The notes under the pieces were generated by a model that did not search any database, was not told the DNA's origin, and worked only from the letters and a program-made list of their open reading frames with translations. Below, in pieces: positions 19,505 to 27,612 of a DNA stretch of 64,000 bases (its first letter is position 1; the number at the start of each line of letters is the position of its first letter). Where the stretch lies: the NCBI GenBank assembly GCA_001443495.1, contig LDXR01000005.1, forward strand, positions 6,696 through 70,695. The letters are read 5' to 3'. The position numbers and the translations under genes were made by a program. The DNA comes from a candidate division NC10 bacterium CSP1-5. GTDB taxonomy: Bacteria > Methylomirabilota > Methylomirabilia > Methylomirabilales > CSP1-5.

Positions 19505-20182
19505 TCACTGGATCTCGACGCCCAACTTCTCAAGGCGCCCCCGGATCACACCCCGGAGCCATTCGTTATCAGTGGACCGGTACATCTCGAGCCAGAGCTC
19601 GACCGCGATCTCGCGCTGGCCGGTCTCCAGGTAGAGGAGTGGAACAAAGCGCGGTATGTAATCCGGACGCCCCGGGAGATCGTTGGCAATCTTCCACCAG
19701 TGCAGGGCCTTTTCATTGTCCTTCAACTCGAGATAGTACAGGCGCCCGAGATCATGCGGATTCTCCCAATCACCGGGATTGGCGGCGTAGCCCTTCTCGT
19801 AAAACGCGACGGCCTGTTCATACCTCTTCACCACCGTGAGCAGCAGCCCGCCGAACCGATAGGCGCCAATGAAGTGGGGATCGAGCGAGACGGTCAGATC
19901 CAGCAGCGGGTACAGGAACCTATGCTTCTCCGGAGCCGCCTTCCGAACCTCCAGCTGACCGCCGAAATACTGGGTCGCCCGGATCCACATAAGGTCCGCC
20001 AGCACCGTCCGGTACCCGAGGGAGGCGTATCGCAGAAAGGTCGCTGACGGGAGGTAGAGGGAGTCGTCCGCGATGCGGCCCACGCCCCCTCTGCCCTCGA
20101 GCCCTCGCGCCGCAAGAACCGACCCCACCAGGGCCAGCGAGAAGAGGCTCGCCCAGAGGACGCTGATCTTCTTCATCTTCAT
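19505..20182 (-). CDS. Signal-anchored TPR protein of the pilus ABC cluster
   Basis: A 225-residue protein with an N-terminal signal or anchor (VLWASLFSLALVGSVLA) and TPR-like helices from about residue 95 (YRFGGLLLTVVKRYEQAVAFYEKGYAANP and the following units). The ATG overlaps the stop of the permease gene upstream (ATGA), so it is coupled to the ABC transporter. In the Myxococcus-like pilus order pilA-pilGHI-pilD an accessory protein accompanies the ABC transporter, and this gene could play that part. No enzymatic motif is seen. Confidence 0.7.
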   Translation of the reverse strand: MKMKKISVLWASLFSLALVGSVLAARGLEGRGGVGRIADDSLYLPSATFLRYASLGYRTVLADLMWIRATQYFGGQLEVRKAAPEKHRFLYPLLDLTVSLDPHFIGAYRFGGLLLTVVKRYEQAVAFYEKGYAANPGDWENPHDLGRLYYLELKDNEKALHWWKIANDLPGRPDYIPRFVPLLYLETGQREIAVELWLEMYRSTDNEWLRGVIRGRLEKLGVEIQ

Positions 20183-20946
20183 CGAAAATCCCGATTCTGA
20201 AAGATCAGGCTCGTCAGCGCCAGGAGGGCTACCACGTACAGCGATCCGTAGAGGATCGTCATCCCAGAAACCACTTCCCCCAGGGGGACCCCATGGACCA
20301 CCTCGGCGCTGACGTTGAACCGCCCCAGATTCGGCAGGAGGTAGTAGAATGTCCGAATCACCGCCCGTCCAACCGGCCCGGCGTAGTGCTCGCCGAACAG
20401 CCGGAGATCGTCCAGGAGGCGTCCGATGGCGAAGAAGGACAGGGTGAAGATGGCGCTGAGGGCGGGGGTGGAGAAAGCTGAGAAGAGCACGGCGATGCCC
20501 GTGACCACCATGAGCTCCAGAAGTATCATGCCGCTCGCGGCAAGCAGGCGGAAATCCCAGAAGCCTTCACCGATGAAGATGAGGCCCATCAACGCCCACG
20601 TCATGATCGTGACGTTGACAAAGAGGGTGAGGATCAGGCCGAGATACTTTCCGAGGATGAACTGAAAACGGTGGATCGGCTTGGATACGATGGTGTAGAT
20701 GGTCCGCCGGTCGATTTCCTTATGGACCAGACCGATCCCGATGAAGACGGCAATGAGCGTTCCGAAGATGGAGATGAACCCCAGCCCGATATCGCGAATG
20801 ATCTTCGGCCCGCTCCCGACGCCGATCGTCGCCAGAATGAAGGTGCTGCCGATCATGGCGATGGCAAAGGCGAGGATAGCATAGAGGATCCGGTCCCGGA
20901 CCGCCTCTTTGAAGGTATTCAGGGTGATGGCCGAGATCTTGGACAT
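20179..20946 (-). CDS. pilI: ABC transporter permease (PilI-like)
   Basis: A 255-residue ABC-2-type permease with six predicted membrane helices. The start is the ATG at 20946 (MSKISAITLNTFKEAVRD); the longer open frame upstream overlaps the ATPase gene and is not protein-like. The conserved early segment TFKEAVRDRILYAI is typical of these permeases. It pairs with the ATPase at 20990-21916. Its place between the pilins and pilD matches pilHI of Myxococcus xanthus, whose products are needed for pilus formation. The symbol rests on gene order, not on a close match. Confidence 0.75.
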   Translation of the reverse strand: MSKISAITLNTFKEAVRDRILYAILAFAIAMIGSTFILATIGVGSGPKIIRDIGLGFISIFGTLIAVFIGIGLVHKEIDRRTIYTIVSKPIHRFQFILGKYLGLILTLFVNVTIMTWALMGLIFIGEGFWDFRLLAASGMILLELMVVTGIAVLFSAFSTPALSAIFTLSFFAIGRLLDDLRLFGEHYAGPVGRAVIRTFYYLLPNLGRFNVSAEVVHGVPLGEVVSGMTILYGSLYVVALLALTSLIFQNRDFR

Positions 20947-20985
20947 CAGATAACAGACCACAGACCGCAGACTCCAGACCTTGAA
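20947..20985. repeat. Heptamer array after the ABC ATPase
   Basis: CAGATAACAGACCACAGACC and similar 7-nt CAGACNN units fill the gap between the ATPase stop (20990) and the permease start. Confidence 0.65.
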
Positions 20986-20989
20986 GCGC

Positions 20990-21916
20990 TCACGTCTTGG
21001 CGACCTCCTGGAGGAAGAGATCTTCCAGCGTCCGCCGCTTGGGGTGGACGGCGTGGACCGAGGCCCCGCGCCCAAGGAGAAACTCCATGACCTGAGAAGC
21101 CTCCTTTTCCGTCCTGACGGCAAAGAACACTGTGTCGCCGTGCTGGACGGGCGGCCGAACACTCCACTGGGCGATCTGGCTGCCCACAGCCTCATCGAAC
21201 CCCGATGCGGTGATCTCGATCCCCTCCACTTCGCTTCCCAAGAGCTCCTCTAAGGTTCCCACGCGGACCAGCCGCCCGGCCACGATGATCCCCACCCGGT
21301 CGCAGATCATCTCGACATCCGGGACGATGTGGGTGCTGAAGAAGATGCTCTTTCCTCTCCGCTTGAGGTCCAAGATCAGGTCCCGCACCTCCTTGCGGCC
21401 CACCGGGTCGAGCCCGGAGGTGGGCTCGTCCAGGACAATCACCTGGGGATCGTTGATCAGGGCCTGGGCGAGCCCGATGCGCTGAAGCATCCCCTTGGAG
21501 TACTTGCGCAGCTGAAGCTCGGCGGCCTTCGAGAGACCAACAGCTTGGAGCAGCTCCTCGATCCGCTGCCGCCTGTCACGGTACGGGATGCCAAAGAGCT
21601 GCCCGTAGAAGTGGAGAAACTCCCGACCGGTGAGGTAGTCGTAGAAATACGGATTCTCCGGGAGAAAACCGACTTGAGCCTTGACCGCGACGTCCTGGAC
21701 GTCCCGGCCCAGAATCGAGGCGCGACCGGCGGTGGGGTAGATCAGGCCCATGAGGAGTTTGAGGGTGGTCGTCTTTCCGGCGCCGTTCGGGCCGAGATAA
21801 CCAAAGACCTCCCCCTGATGGACCGCCAGGTTGAGGTCGTGGAGGACCCGGACGCGCGTTCTCCAGAAGCCGGTGCGGTACTCTTTCGTCAGGCCTTCGG
21901 TCTTCAGAACCACCAT
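20990..21916 (-). CDS. pilH: ABC transporter ATPase (PilH-like)
   Basis: A cytoplasmic ATP-binding subunit of 308 residues. Walker A is GPNGAGKTTT near residue 43, the signature is KYSKGMLQRIGLAQAL near 139, Walker B is VIVLDEPTSGLDP and the switch histidine is in FSTHI. A C-terminal extension of about 80 residues is usual for this GldA/NatA-like group. With the downstream permease it makes an ABC-2 exporter. Its location next to the pilins suggests the PilGHI exporter; the substrate is unknown. Confidence 0.85.
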   Translation of the reverse strand: MVVLKTEGLTKEYRTGFWRTRVRVLHDLNLAVHQGEVFGYLGPNGAGKTTTLKLLMGLIYPTAGRASILGRDVQDVAVKAQVGFLPENPYFYDYLTGREFLHFYGQLFGIPYRDRRQRIEELLQAVGLSKAAELQLRKYSKGMLQRIGLAQALINDPQVIVLDEPTSGLDPVGRKEVRDLILDLKRRGKSIFFSTHIVPDVEMICDRVGIIVAGRLVRVGTLEELLGSEVEGIEITASGFDEAVGSQIAQWSVRPPVQHGDTVFFAVRTEKEASQVMEFLLGRGASVHAVHPKRRTLEDLFLQEVAKT

Positions 21917-22083
21917 GGAGACCTCCTGCAGACGTTACCCGGCGTCCCGTCAGGGCCCTTGCAAGAATTGGACCTTTATGGAGGCATATAGCACAGCGCC
22001 GAGGAACTCGCAAGGCCTGGCCTGCCAATCGAAAACAACCCGTCCGTCGAACAGGTCACGCCGCGCACTCGCCGGGAGAGATA

Positions 22084-22626
22084 CTAACAGGGGTTAGCGA
22101 TACCGATGTTCGGCCCGAAGCTGCATCCGATCAATGTCGAGTTTCCAAGATCATCGTCGGCCGGAGGGGCCTGGCCATTCCACACGGGCCCGCTATCATT
22201 GGCGCTGTTAGAACCGATCGTGTGTGCCGTGAAGACGACGTTGCCCGACTCGATGACACCACCGCCAGGGGGAGCCACCTCGGCAAACTGATAGGTCACG
22301 CCCCCTGGCGCCCAAGGATCGGTCGGGGGCGCCATGTAGAGTGGCAGCCGGGGAAGACCACCCCCGGGAGTTGGCGTGGTCCAGAGGGCCTGAGGCATCA
22401 CCAGCCCCAACTGGGTGACGGGAGTTTGGTTGTAATCGCTGGTCACGACGAGGGCCTGGGTGACGATCTCGCGGGTATCGCCCGCCGCCCGCGAATACCG
22501 GGCCCGCCGCTGGGCCGAGATCAGATTGACAATGGCGATGGCCGCCAGCAGCCCGATGATGGCCACGACAATCAGGAGCTCGATTAAGGTGAAGCCCTTC
22601 TGGTTCCGTTTCAAATGCCGCCCCAC
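22084..22626 (-). CDS. Type IV pilin, tandem paralogue 1 (distal)
   Basis: A 180-residue type IVa pilin-like protein: short basic leader, cleavage after KG, then FTLIELLIVVAIIGLLAAIAI with the conserved Glu5. The globular part has a DLGNST segment and a C-terminal cysteine pair (IGCSFGPNIGIANPC) that can form the usual disulfide loop. It is the last of three tandem paralogues and the most divergent in the middle. The apparent GTG start at 22626 lacks a good ribosome site, so it may be weakly expressed or depend on upstream translation. A minor pilin is the likely role. Confidence 0.85.
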   Translation of the reverse strand: MGRHLKRNQKGFTLIELLIVVAIIGLLAAIAIVNLISAQRRARYSRAAGDTREIVTQALVVTSDYNQTPVTQLGLVMPQALWTTPTPGGGLPRLPLYMAPPTDPWAPGGVTYQFAEVAPPGGGVIESGNVVFTAHTIGSNSANDSGPVWNGQAPPADDDLGNSTLIGCSFGPNIGIANPC

Positions 22627-22684
22627 AGAGTGCTACCATTCGGACCGCGCCTCTATTCAGCCGGGTAAAACCTGACCGAGATCG

Positions 22685-23203
22685 CTAGCACGGGCTTGTG
22701 GTCGGAAGCCCAGGGCCAAAGGCGCACCCAAGCAGTGTGGAGTTCCCGAGGTCGTCCCCCCCGAGTGCCACGATCCCATCCCAAACACCGGGTGCCCCGT
22801 CAGCACCGACGGTCCACGCAGAATACACCACGCAGCCTGGGCTAGCCGCCCCACAACCAAGTCCGGGCGCCTGATTCCAACGGTAGGTCGTACCGGGAGG
22901 CGCCCAGGGATCGGTGACCTTGGCCATGTATACGATCCCGTTGGGAGCGCTGCCGTCCCAGAGACACCCGGGCATTGGGTTCTTGCACGCGGCGTTCACC
23001 ACTTGACTACTGTCGCTCATCAGGACCTGGGCCTGGGTGACGATCTGCCTGGTATCGCCCGCCGAGCGAGAATAACGAGCCCTCTGCTGGCCCGACATCA
23101 TGTTCGGGACGGCGATGGCGGCAAGCATCCCGACGATGGCCACGACGATCAGGAGCTCGATCAGGGTGAAGCCCTTCTCATCCTGTTTGAAGCAGCTCGC
23201 CAT
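22685..23203 (-). CDS. Type IV pilin, tandem paralogue 2
   Basis: A 172-residue pilin-like protein with leader MASCFKQDEKG, then FTLIELLIVVAIVGMLAAIAV. The region after the helix (QQRARYSRSAGDTRQIVTQAQ) and the end (DLGNSTLLGCAFGP, final PC) match the two neighbours, so the three arose by tandem duplication. A strong terminator lies between it and the upstream pilin, so its expression depends on readthrough or another promoter. A minor or alternative major pilin. Confidence 0.87.
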   Translation of the reverse strand: MASCFKQDEKGFTLIELLIVVAIVGMLAAIAVPNMMSGQQRARYSRSAGDTRQIVTQAQVLMSDSSQVVNAACKNPMPGCLWDGSAPNGIVYMAKVTDPWAPPGTTYRWNQAPGLGCGAASPGCVVYSAWTVGADGAPGVWDGIVALGGDDLGNSTLLGCAFGPGLPTTSPC

Positions 23204-23218
23204 GTTCCCCCCAAGAGG

Positions 23219-23249
23219 AAAAGGCCCCGCCGAAGGGGCGGGGCCTTTT
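23219..23249 (-). terminator. Rho-independent terminator after the first pilin
   Basis: A 13-bp GC-rich perfect stem (AAAAGGCCCCGCC with GGCGGGGCCTTTT, 5-nt loop) ending in TTTT on the minus strand, 30 nt after the stop of the first pilin gene. It would uncouple that gene from the two distal paralogues. Confidence 0.85.
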
Positions 23250-23281
23250 GCGGTTCAAGCTTTCAGAGCCACTTCAGACGC

Positions 23282-23836
23282 TTAGCACGGGTTGGCGATG
23301 CCGACGGTAGGCCCGAACGCGCATCCGAGCTCTGTCGAGTTGCCAAGATCGTCGGCGGCTGGTAGCGTGCCGACTACCCCCGTCCATGCACCAACTACCC
23401 CGTCAGAACCCCTGGTCCAGGCCGCATACGACACACAGCCTGGCCCGATTGCGGCACATCCAGTTCCTGCTACCTGGTTGAAATTGTAGTTCACGCCTGC
23501 CGGCGCCCAGGGATCAAGCACCTTAGCCATGTAGACAGTTGGGGTGGCAGGGGCACCCTGGAGGGCCGGGGTCCAGAGGCACTGCGGCAGATTCGCAAGA
23601 CCACCACAAACGGTTCCTGCTAGGACGTTATTGTCGCTGGTCAGGACCATGGCCTGGGTGAGGATGGACTTCGTGTCCCCCGCTGAACGCGAGTAGCGCG
23701 CCCGCCGCTGGGCCGTGATCAGGTTCGGGATGGCGATGGCGGCCAGGATCCCGATAATGGCCACGACAATCAGGAGCTCGATCAAGGTGAAGCCCTTCTG
23801 GGCCTGGTTCAACTGTTTCCTCATCCACTTCAACAT
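23282..23836 (-). CDS. pilA: Type IV pilin, probable major subunit
   Basis: A 184-residue prepilin: leader MLKWMRKQLNQAQKG, then FTLIELLIVVAIIGILAAIAI with Glu5, and a globular domain ending in a Cys-to-Cys loop (LGCAFGPTVGIANPC). I call it the main pilin because it is first, has its own sigma-54-type promoter, an excellent ribosome site (AAGGAGG) and its own terminator. It is processed by PilD and assembled by PilB, PilC and PilT encoded nearby. PilS-PilR are the likely regulators. Confidence 0.88.
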   Translation of the reverse strand: MLKWMRKQLNQAQKGFTLIELLIVVAIIGILAAIAIPNLITAQRRARYSRSAGDTKSILTQAMVLTSDNNVLAGTVCGGLANLPQCLWTPALQGAPATPTVYMAKVLDPWAPAGVNYNFNQVAGTGCAAIGPGCVSYAAWTRGSDGVVGAWTGVVGTLPAADDLGNSTELGCAFGPTVGIANPC

Positions 23837-23857
23837 CGACTCTTACCTCCTTGGTAA

Positions 23858-23897
23858 GTCAAAGGATTCTTTGGTGAGTTAAAGGATTCCTTGGTGT
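23858..23897 (-). repeat. 20-bp tandem repeat in the pilA leader
   Basis: Two adjacent 20-bp units (GTCAAAGGATTCTTTGGTGA and GTTAAAGGATTCCTTGGTGT) plus a partial third that contains the real ribosome site; another AAAGGATTCC copy lies near 23970. In the mRNA each unit carries ACCAAGGA/ACCAAAGA, resembling the start of the ribosome site. Confidence 0.7.
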
Positions 23898-23908
23898 GTG
23901 ATAATCGG

Positions 23909-23925
23909 TGCAGGGCTTGTGCCAA
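23909..23925 (-). promoter_or_regulatory. Sigma-54 promoter of pilA
   Basis: The minus strand reads TTGGCACAAGCCCTGCA: the GG and GC elements are exactly 12 bp apart, as sigma-54 requires. The predicted start is near 23899, giving a leader of about 60 nt. The remainder of this 375-nt gap (23926-24211) holds an AAAGGATTCC motif, a purine/pyrimidine-rich stretch and a heptamer array; no gene is seen there. Confidence 0.8.
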
Positions 23926-24069
23926 AAGGGCACACTATCGGCCTTGATCCATGTAAGTTATTGATACCAAAGGATTCCATGTGCGATCCCCCTCCCCCTA
24001 CCCCTCTCTTTTACACTGGAAAAGATGGGGGATCTCACCACCAAGCGTTGAATTTCACCATCACCCTCT

Positions 24070-24127
24070 GACCTCAGACCTGAGACTCCAGACCACAGAG
24101 CAGACGCGAGACCACAGACTCAGACCG
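24070..24127. repeat. Heptamer array upstream of pilA
   Basis: Seven to eight degenerate CAGACCN units (for example CCTCAGACCTGAGACTCCAG). It lies between the pilR stop (24212) and the pilin promoter. Confidence 0.65.
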
Positions 24128-24211
24128 TGATACCCGTTCTGTAAGACTAGCATCGTTCGTCTGCCGGTTGCGCCGTGCGATCTGCGATTCAAAGGTTGGG
24201 GATTTCGACCC

Positions 24212-25729
24212 TCACTCGTCCTTTGTCTCTGAAGGCTCTTCGAATTCTGTCGTGGAGTCTGCGGTCTGGGGTTTGTGGTCTGATGTCCTGTTCCCCGGCT
24301 CGATGCCGTGCTTCTTCATGCGGTAGCGGAACGATTCAAAGCTCAGCCCCAGGATTTGGGCCGCCCGTTTCTGCACGCCCCCAGCCTGCCTGAGCGCATC
24401 CAAGATCAGATCCCGCTCGACCCGGGACACGACGGCATCCAAATCGACCCCTCCGGGCGAAGACTTCAGACTCCAGACCTCAGACCGCAGACCCTGTTCT
24501 TCGGCCCCAAGTCTGTGGTCTCGGGTCTGTGGTCTCGGGTCTGTGGTCTCGGGTCTGTGGTCTCTAAGCTGGTCGGGAAGGCAGTCCGGGGTCAAAACGG
24601 CCGCAGTCCCCAAGGCCACGGCGCGCTCGATGGCATTCTCGAGCTCGCGGACATTTCCTGGCCAATGGTAGCGCAAGAGGAGCTCCATGGCCTCGGGGGC
24701 GATCCCCTGGATAGGTCGCTTGTTCTCCTCGCTGTACTTGGCGAGGAAGTTCATGGCCAGGAGAGGAATGTCTTCCCGACGCTCTCGGAGGGGAGGGAGG
24801 TGGACGGGGATAACATTGAGTCGGTAGTAGAGGTCCTCCCGGAACCGCCCCTTGTGGATCAGTTCTTGGAGATCCTGGTGGGTGGCGGCGACGACCCGCA
24901 CGTCGACCTCGACATCCTCGGTCCCCCCGACCCGACGAAAGACGCGCTCCTGAAGGATCCGAAGCAGCTTGACCTGAATCGCGGGACTCGTCTCGCCGAT
25001 CTCATCCAGAAAGACCGTCCCCCCATCTGCCACTTCAAACAGACCCTCCTTGGCGGTCACGGCGCCGGTAAAGGCCCCTTTCATGTGACCAAACAGCTCG
25101 CTCTCCAGAAGCGACTCCGGGATCGCCCCGCAACTGATGGCGAGAAACGGCTTCGTCTCGCGCTCGCTGTTCTTGTGGATGGTGCGGGCCACCAGCTCTT
25201 TCCCGGTGCCGCTCTCTCCCGTAATCAAGACCGTCCCGGAGACCGTCGCCACCTTGCTGATCAGCTTGTAGAGCTCAATCATCCTGGGGCTCCGGCCGAT
25301 GAGCCCCTCGACCGGCTGGGGAGAGGACTCGCCTGACCAGGGAAAGACCCCTGGCGTCCGGGAGGCCTTGGCCTCCAAGGCTCTGGCGATGACGGCTTTG
25401 ATCTCTTCCACCCGAAAGGGCTTGGTGAGGTAGTCGTACGCCCCGAGCTTCATCGCCTCGATGGCGGAGTCGGCCGAGGCGTACGCCGTGATGAGGATGA
25501 CGGGGATCTCGGGCTGAAGTTTGTGAAGGCCTTCCAACAGCCGGACGCCGTCAAGCGTCGGCATTCTCAGGTCAGAGACGATCAGATCAAAGCGAGCCTG
25601 CTGGACCGCCCGGAGGGCCTCGTCGCCATCCTGCGCGCACTCCACCTGAAAACCCTCCCGCTCTAGGAGGATGCTCAGGAACTCTCGCATGCCCGCTTCA
25701 TCATCGACAATTAATATTCGATGGGACAT
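24212..25729 (-). CDS. pilR: Sigma-54-dependent response regulator PilR
   Basis: A 505-residue NtrC-class activator. The receiver domain (residues 1-120) has the phospho-acceptor Asp53. The AAA+ domain has Walker A GESGTGKE near residue 172, the sigma-54 contact loop GAFTGA and Walker B GGTVFLDEIG. The Fis-type helix-turn-helix is near the end (QKRAAQILGLSFESFRYRMKKHG). The linker between AAA+ and HTH contains an odd stretch DHRPETTDPRPQTRDHR, and the tail after the HTH contains TSDHKPQTADSTTE; both are translated heptamer arrays. It follows pilS by 6 nt and lies next to a sigma-54 pilin promoter. Confidence 0.93.
   Translation of the reverse strand: MSHRILIVDDEAGMREFLSILLEREGFQVECAQDGDEALRAVQQARFDLIVSDLRMPTLDGVRLLEGLHKLQPEIPVILITAYASADSAIEAMKLGAYDYLTKPFRVEEIKAVIARALEAKASRTPGVFPWSGESSPQPVEGLIGRSPRMIELYKLISKVATVSGTVLITGESGTGKELVARTIHKNSERETKPFLAISCGAIPESLLESELFGHMKGAFTGAVTAKEGLFEVADGGTVFLDEIGETSPAIQVKLLRILQERVFRRVGGTEDVEVDVRVVAATHQDLQELIHKGRFREDLYYRLNVIPVHLPPLRERREDIPLLAMNFLAKYSEENKRPIQGIAPEAMELLLRYHWPGNVRELENAIERAVALGTAAVLTPDCLPDQLRDHRPETTDPRPQTRDHRLGAEEQGLRSEVWSLKSSPGGVDLDAVVSRVERDLILDALRQAGGVQKRAAQILGLSFESFRYRMKKHGIEPGNRTSDHKPQTADSTTEFEEPSETKDE
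24461..24563. repeat. Heptamer array inside pilR
   Basis: The left arm (24461-24493) has CAGACNN units. The right arm (24511-24563) has a 14-nt unit GTCTGTGGTCTCGG, that is two heptamers, repeated three times plus part of a fourth. The arms are inverted relative to each other and in frame within pilR. Confidence 0.8.
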
Positions 25730-25735
25730 CGTAGC

Positions 25736-27526
25736 CTAGTCCTCAGACTTCAGACCTCGGACCTCAGACATTACATCCGCTCCACCCCCGTCTCCGGTGT
25801 GCAGTCCGTCGTCTGCATTCTGCCGGCCATCTTCTGTGGTCTGGTGTCTCCAGTCCAGTGTCTGGGGTCTGCGGTTTATGGTCTGCGGCAGGAGGATGCG
25901 GAATGTCGCCCCTTCGCCAGGCTGGCCCCTCACCTCGATCTGTCCGCCGAGATCGGTCACCAGACCCTTGGCGATGGTCAGCCCGAGGCCGGTCCCCCTC
26001 CTCTTGGTGGTATAGAACGGCTCAAAGATCTTGGAGAGGTGCTCGGTGGGGATCCCGTCGCCGGTGTCACGGAACTCGACAGCCCCGAACTCCCCCTCTG
26101 CCCCGACGACGACGGAGAGGGTCCCACCCCGCGGCATAGCCTGCAGGGCGTTGAGTCCAATGTTCCAGAAGACCTGCTTTAACCGGTCCCGATCGGCGTG
26201 AACCGGCAGGGCCTCCACCGTCTTTTCGAAGCCGACATGGATACCATGGTGGCACTCCTCGCTCTGCTGGAGCAGGAACAGTGTCTCTTCCAGACAGGCC
26301 ACCAGGTCGCATCCCCTCCACGGCGTCTCTGGCAACCGCACCTGCTCGAGAAACTGGCCGGTGATCAACTTCAGGCGATCCGCCTCCCGAAGGATCACCC
26401 CCAAAAGCCGCTCCTGGCCCTGGTTCTCCAGCTCCTCGTGGAGGATCTGGATCGAGCCGCTGATGGCCGCCAAGGGGTTCCGGACCTCATGGGCAATGCT
26501 GGCCGCTAACTGCCCCACCGCTGCCAACCGATCCGCGCGGCGGAGCTGTTCTTCCATCTGCTTGCGCTCGGTGAGGTCCTGAAAGATGGCGACGACCCCG
26601 AGGAGCCGCTCCTCCCCGTCCCGGAGCGAGGAATAGGTCACGCCGATAGGGATAACCGTTCCGTCCTTGCGGGGGAAGGGGGCCTCGAAGGCCTCGGCGG
26701 GGACTCGACCCTTGTCGCGGATGGCAAAGGTCGTGAGGCCCGGGAATTCCGCCAGGCCCACCTGAGCGTACGAGAAGCCGATCACGTCGTTCGCATTGAG
26801 TCCGGTGATGCGCTCGGCTGTGGCATTGAAGGCGATGATGCGCCCCTCGAGATCGAGGGTCATGATCCCGCTCGGGATGTTGGCGATCATGTCTCGATAG
26901 AGGGTCTTGAGGTTCCGGAGATCGGTCCGCTCGACCTCGAGTTGCCTTCCTGCCTCGCGGAGCCGCTCGGCGAGATGGCTGCTCAACAGCGCTACCAGGA
27001 AAAAGGCGACGATGTTGATGAAGACCCGGAACAAAACGAAACTCGGGGAGAGGTAGGCGCTCACGGCCTCGCCCACGGGGGGTATGATCCGGTAATACTC
27101 CAGATCGATCAGGAGCCCGAAGAGGATACTGCCGATCGAGGACATCGCCAGGGCCCCTTGCCGCCCCAACAGTGTCCCGCTCCCAAAGATGGGAAAGATG
27201 TAGATAAAGGTCAGGGGGCTCTCAACCCCTCCGGTGTAATGGACCAACCCGGTGCTCAGGACCAGGTCGGCAGCGAACTGGCCACCGGCAAACTCCTCCA
27301 GGCGCCTGATCCGCGGCAAGATAATCGTGTAGAGACAACTCAGGGCAAACGTCAGGCCCAACAGGAAAAAGAGAGGACCCGTCGGGTAGGGGGGCTTTTC
27401 TTCCAATTGAATGATGGCCGCGGACCCGAGGAAGAGAATCGCCACCAGCAGGCGGATGGCGATCACCCATTTCAGCCGCTTCTCCCAGCCCGTCCTGCCG
27501 GCCCCTTCGTCCTTGCCCTCCGCCAT
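25736..27526 (-). CDS. pilS: Sensor histidine kinase PilS
   Basis: A 596-residue membrane kinase. About six transmembrane helices occupy residues 20-195, then a PAS domain (residues about 215-330), the dimerisation helix with phospho-accepting histidine in SIAHEVRNPLAAI, and the ATPase domain with the N box (NIGLNALQAM), DTGDGIP and GTGLGLTIAKGL. Kinase sequence ends near FRILLPQT; the remaining ~40 residues (RRPQTLDWRHQTTEDGRQ and on) are a translated heptamer array. It should phosphorylate PilR encoded just downstream. Confidence 0.92.
   Translation of the reverse strand: MAEGKDEGAGRTGWEKRLKWVIAIRLLVAILFLGSAAIIQLEEKPPYPTGPLFFLLGLTFALSCLYTIILPRIRRLEEFAGGQFAADLVLSTGLVHYTGGVESPLTFIYIFPIFGSGTLLGRQGALAMSSIGSILFGLLIDLEYYRIIPPVGEAVSAYLSPSFVLFRVFINIVAFFLVALLSSHLAERLREAGRQLEVERTDLRNLKTLYRDMIANIPSGIMTLDLEGRIIAFNATAERITGLNANDVIGFSYAQVGLAEFPGLTTFAIRDKGRVPAEAFEAPFPRKDGTVIPIGVTYSSLRDGEERLLGVVAIFQDLTERKQMEEQLRRADRLAAVGQLAASIAHEVRNPLAAISGSIQILHEELENQGQERLLGVILREADRLKLITGQFLEQVRLPETPWRGCDLVACLEETLFLLQQSEECHHGIHVGFEKTVEALPVHADRDRLKQVFWNIGLNALQAMPRGGTLSVVVGAEGEFGAVEFRDTGDGIPTEHLSKIFEPFYTTKRRGTGLGLTIAKGLVTDLGGQIEVRGQPGEGATFRILLPQTINRRPQTLDWRHQTTEDGRQNADDGLHTGDGGGADVMSEVRGLKSED
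25742..25893. repeat. Heptamer array forming the pilS tail
   Basis: Units of the CAGACCT/GGTCTGN type in inverted arms (left arm about 25742-25770, right arm about 25835-25893), translated as the last part of pilS. Confidence 0.7.
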
Positions 27527-27542
27527 CGGCCTTCCCCAGGCT

Positions 27543-27610
27543 AGAGACAGGAGATCAAAGACTGGAGACCGGACACAAGAGAATCGAAAGCCCGTCTCCG
27601 GTCTCCAGTC
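27543..27610. repeat. Inverted heptamer array after pilC
   Basis: GACTGGAGACCGG (27560-27572) and its perfect inverse CCGGTCTCCAGTC (27598-27610) flank a 25-nt loop. The right arm starts a few bases after the pilC stop. Confidence 0.75.
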
Positions 27611-27612
27611 GG

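Noticed and set aside
24461-24563. CRISPR-like array
   Set aside because: Units are 7 or 14 nt and contiguous, without unique spacers, and no cas gene is present.
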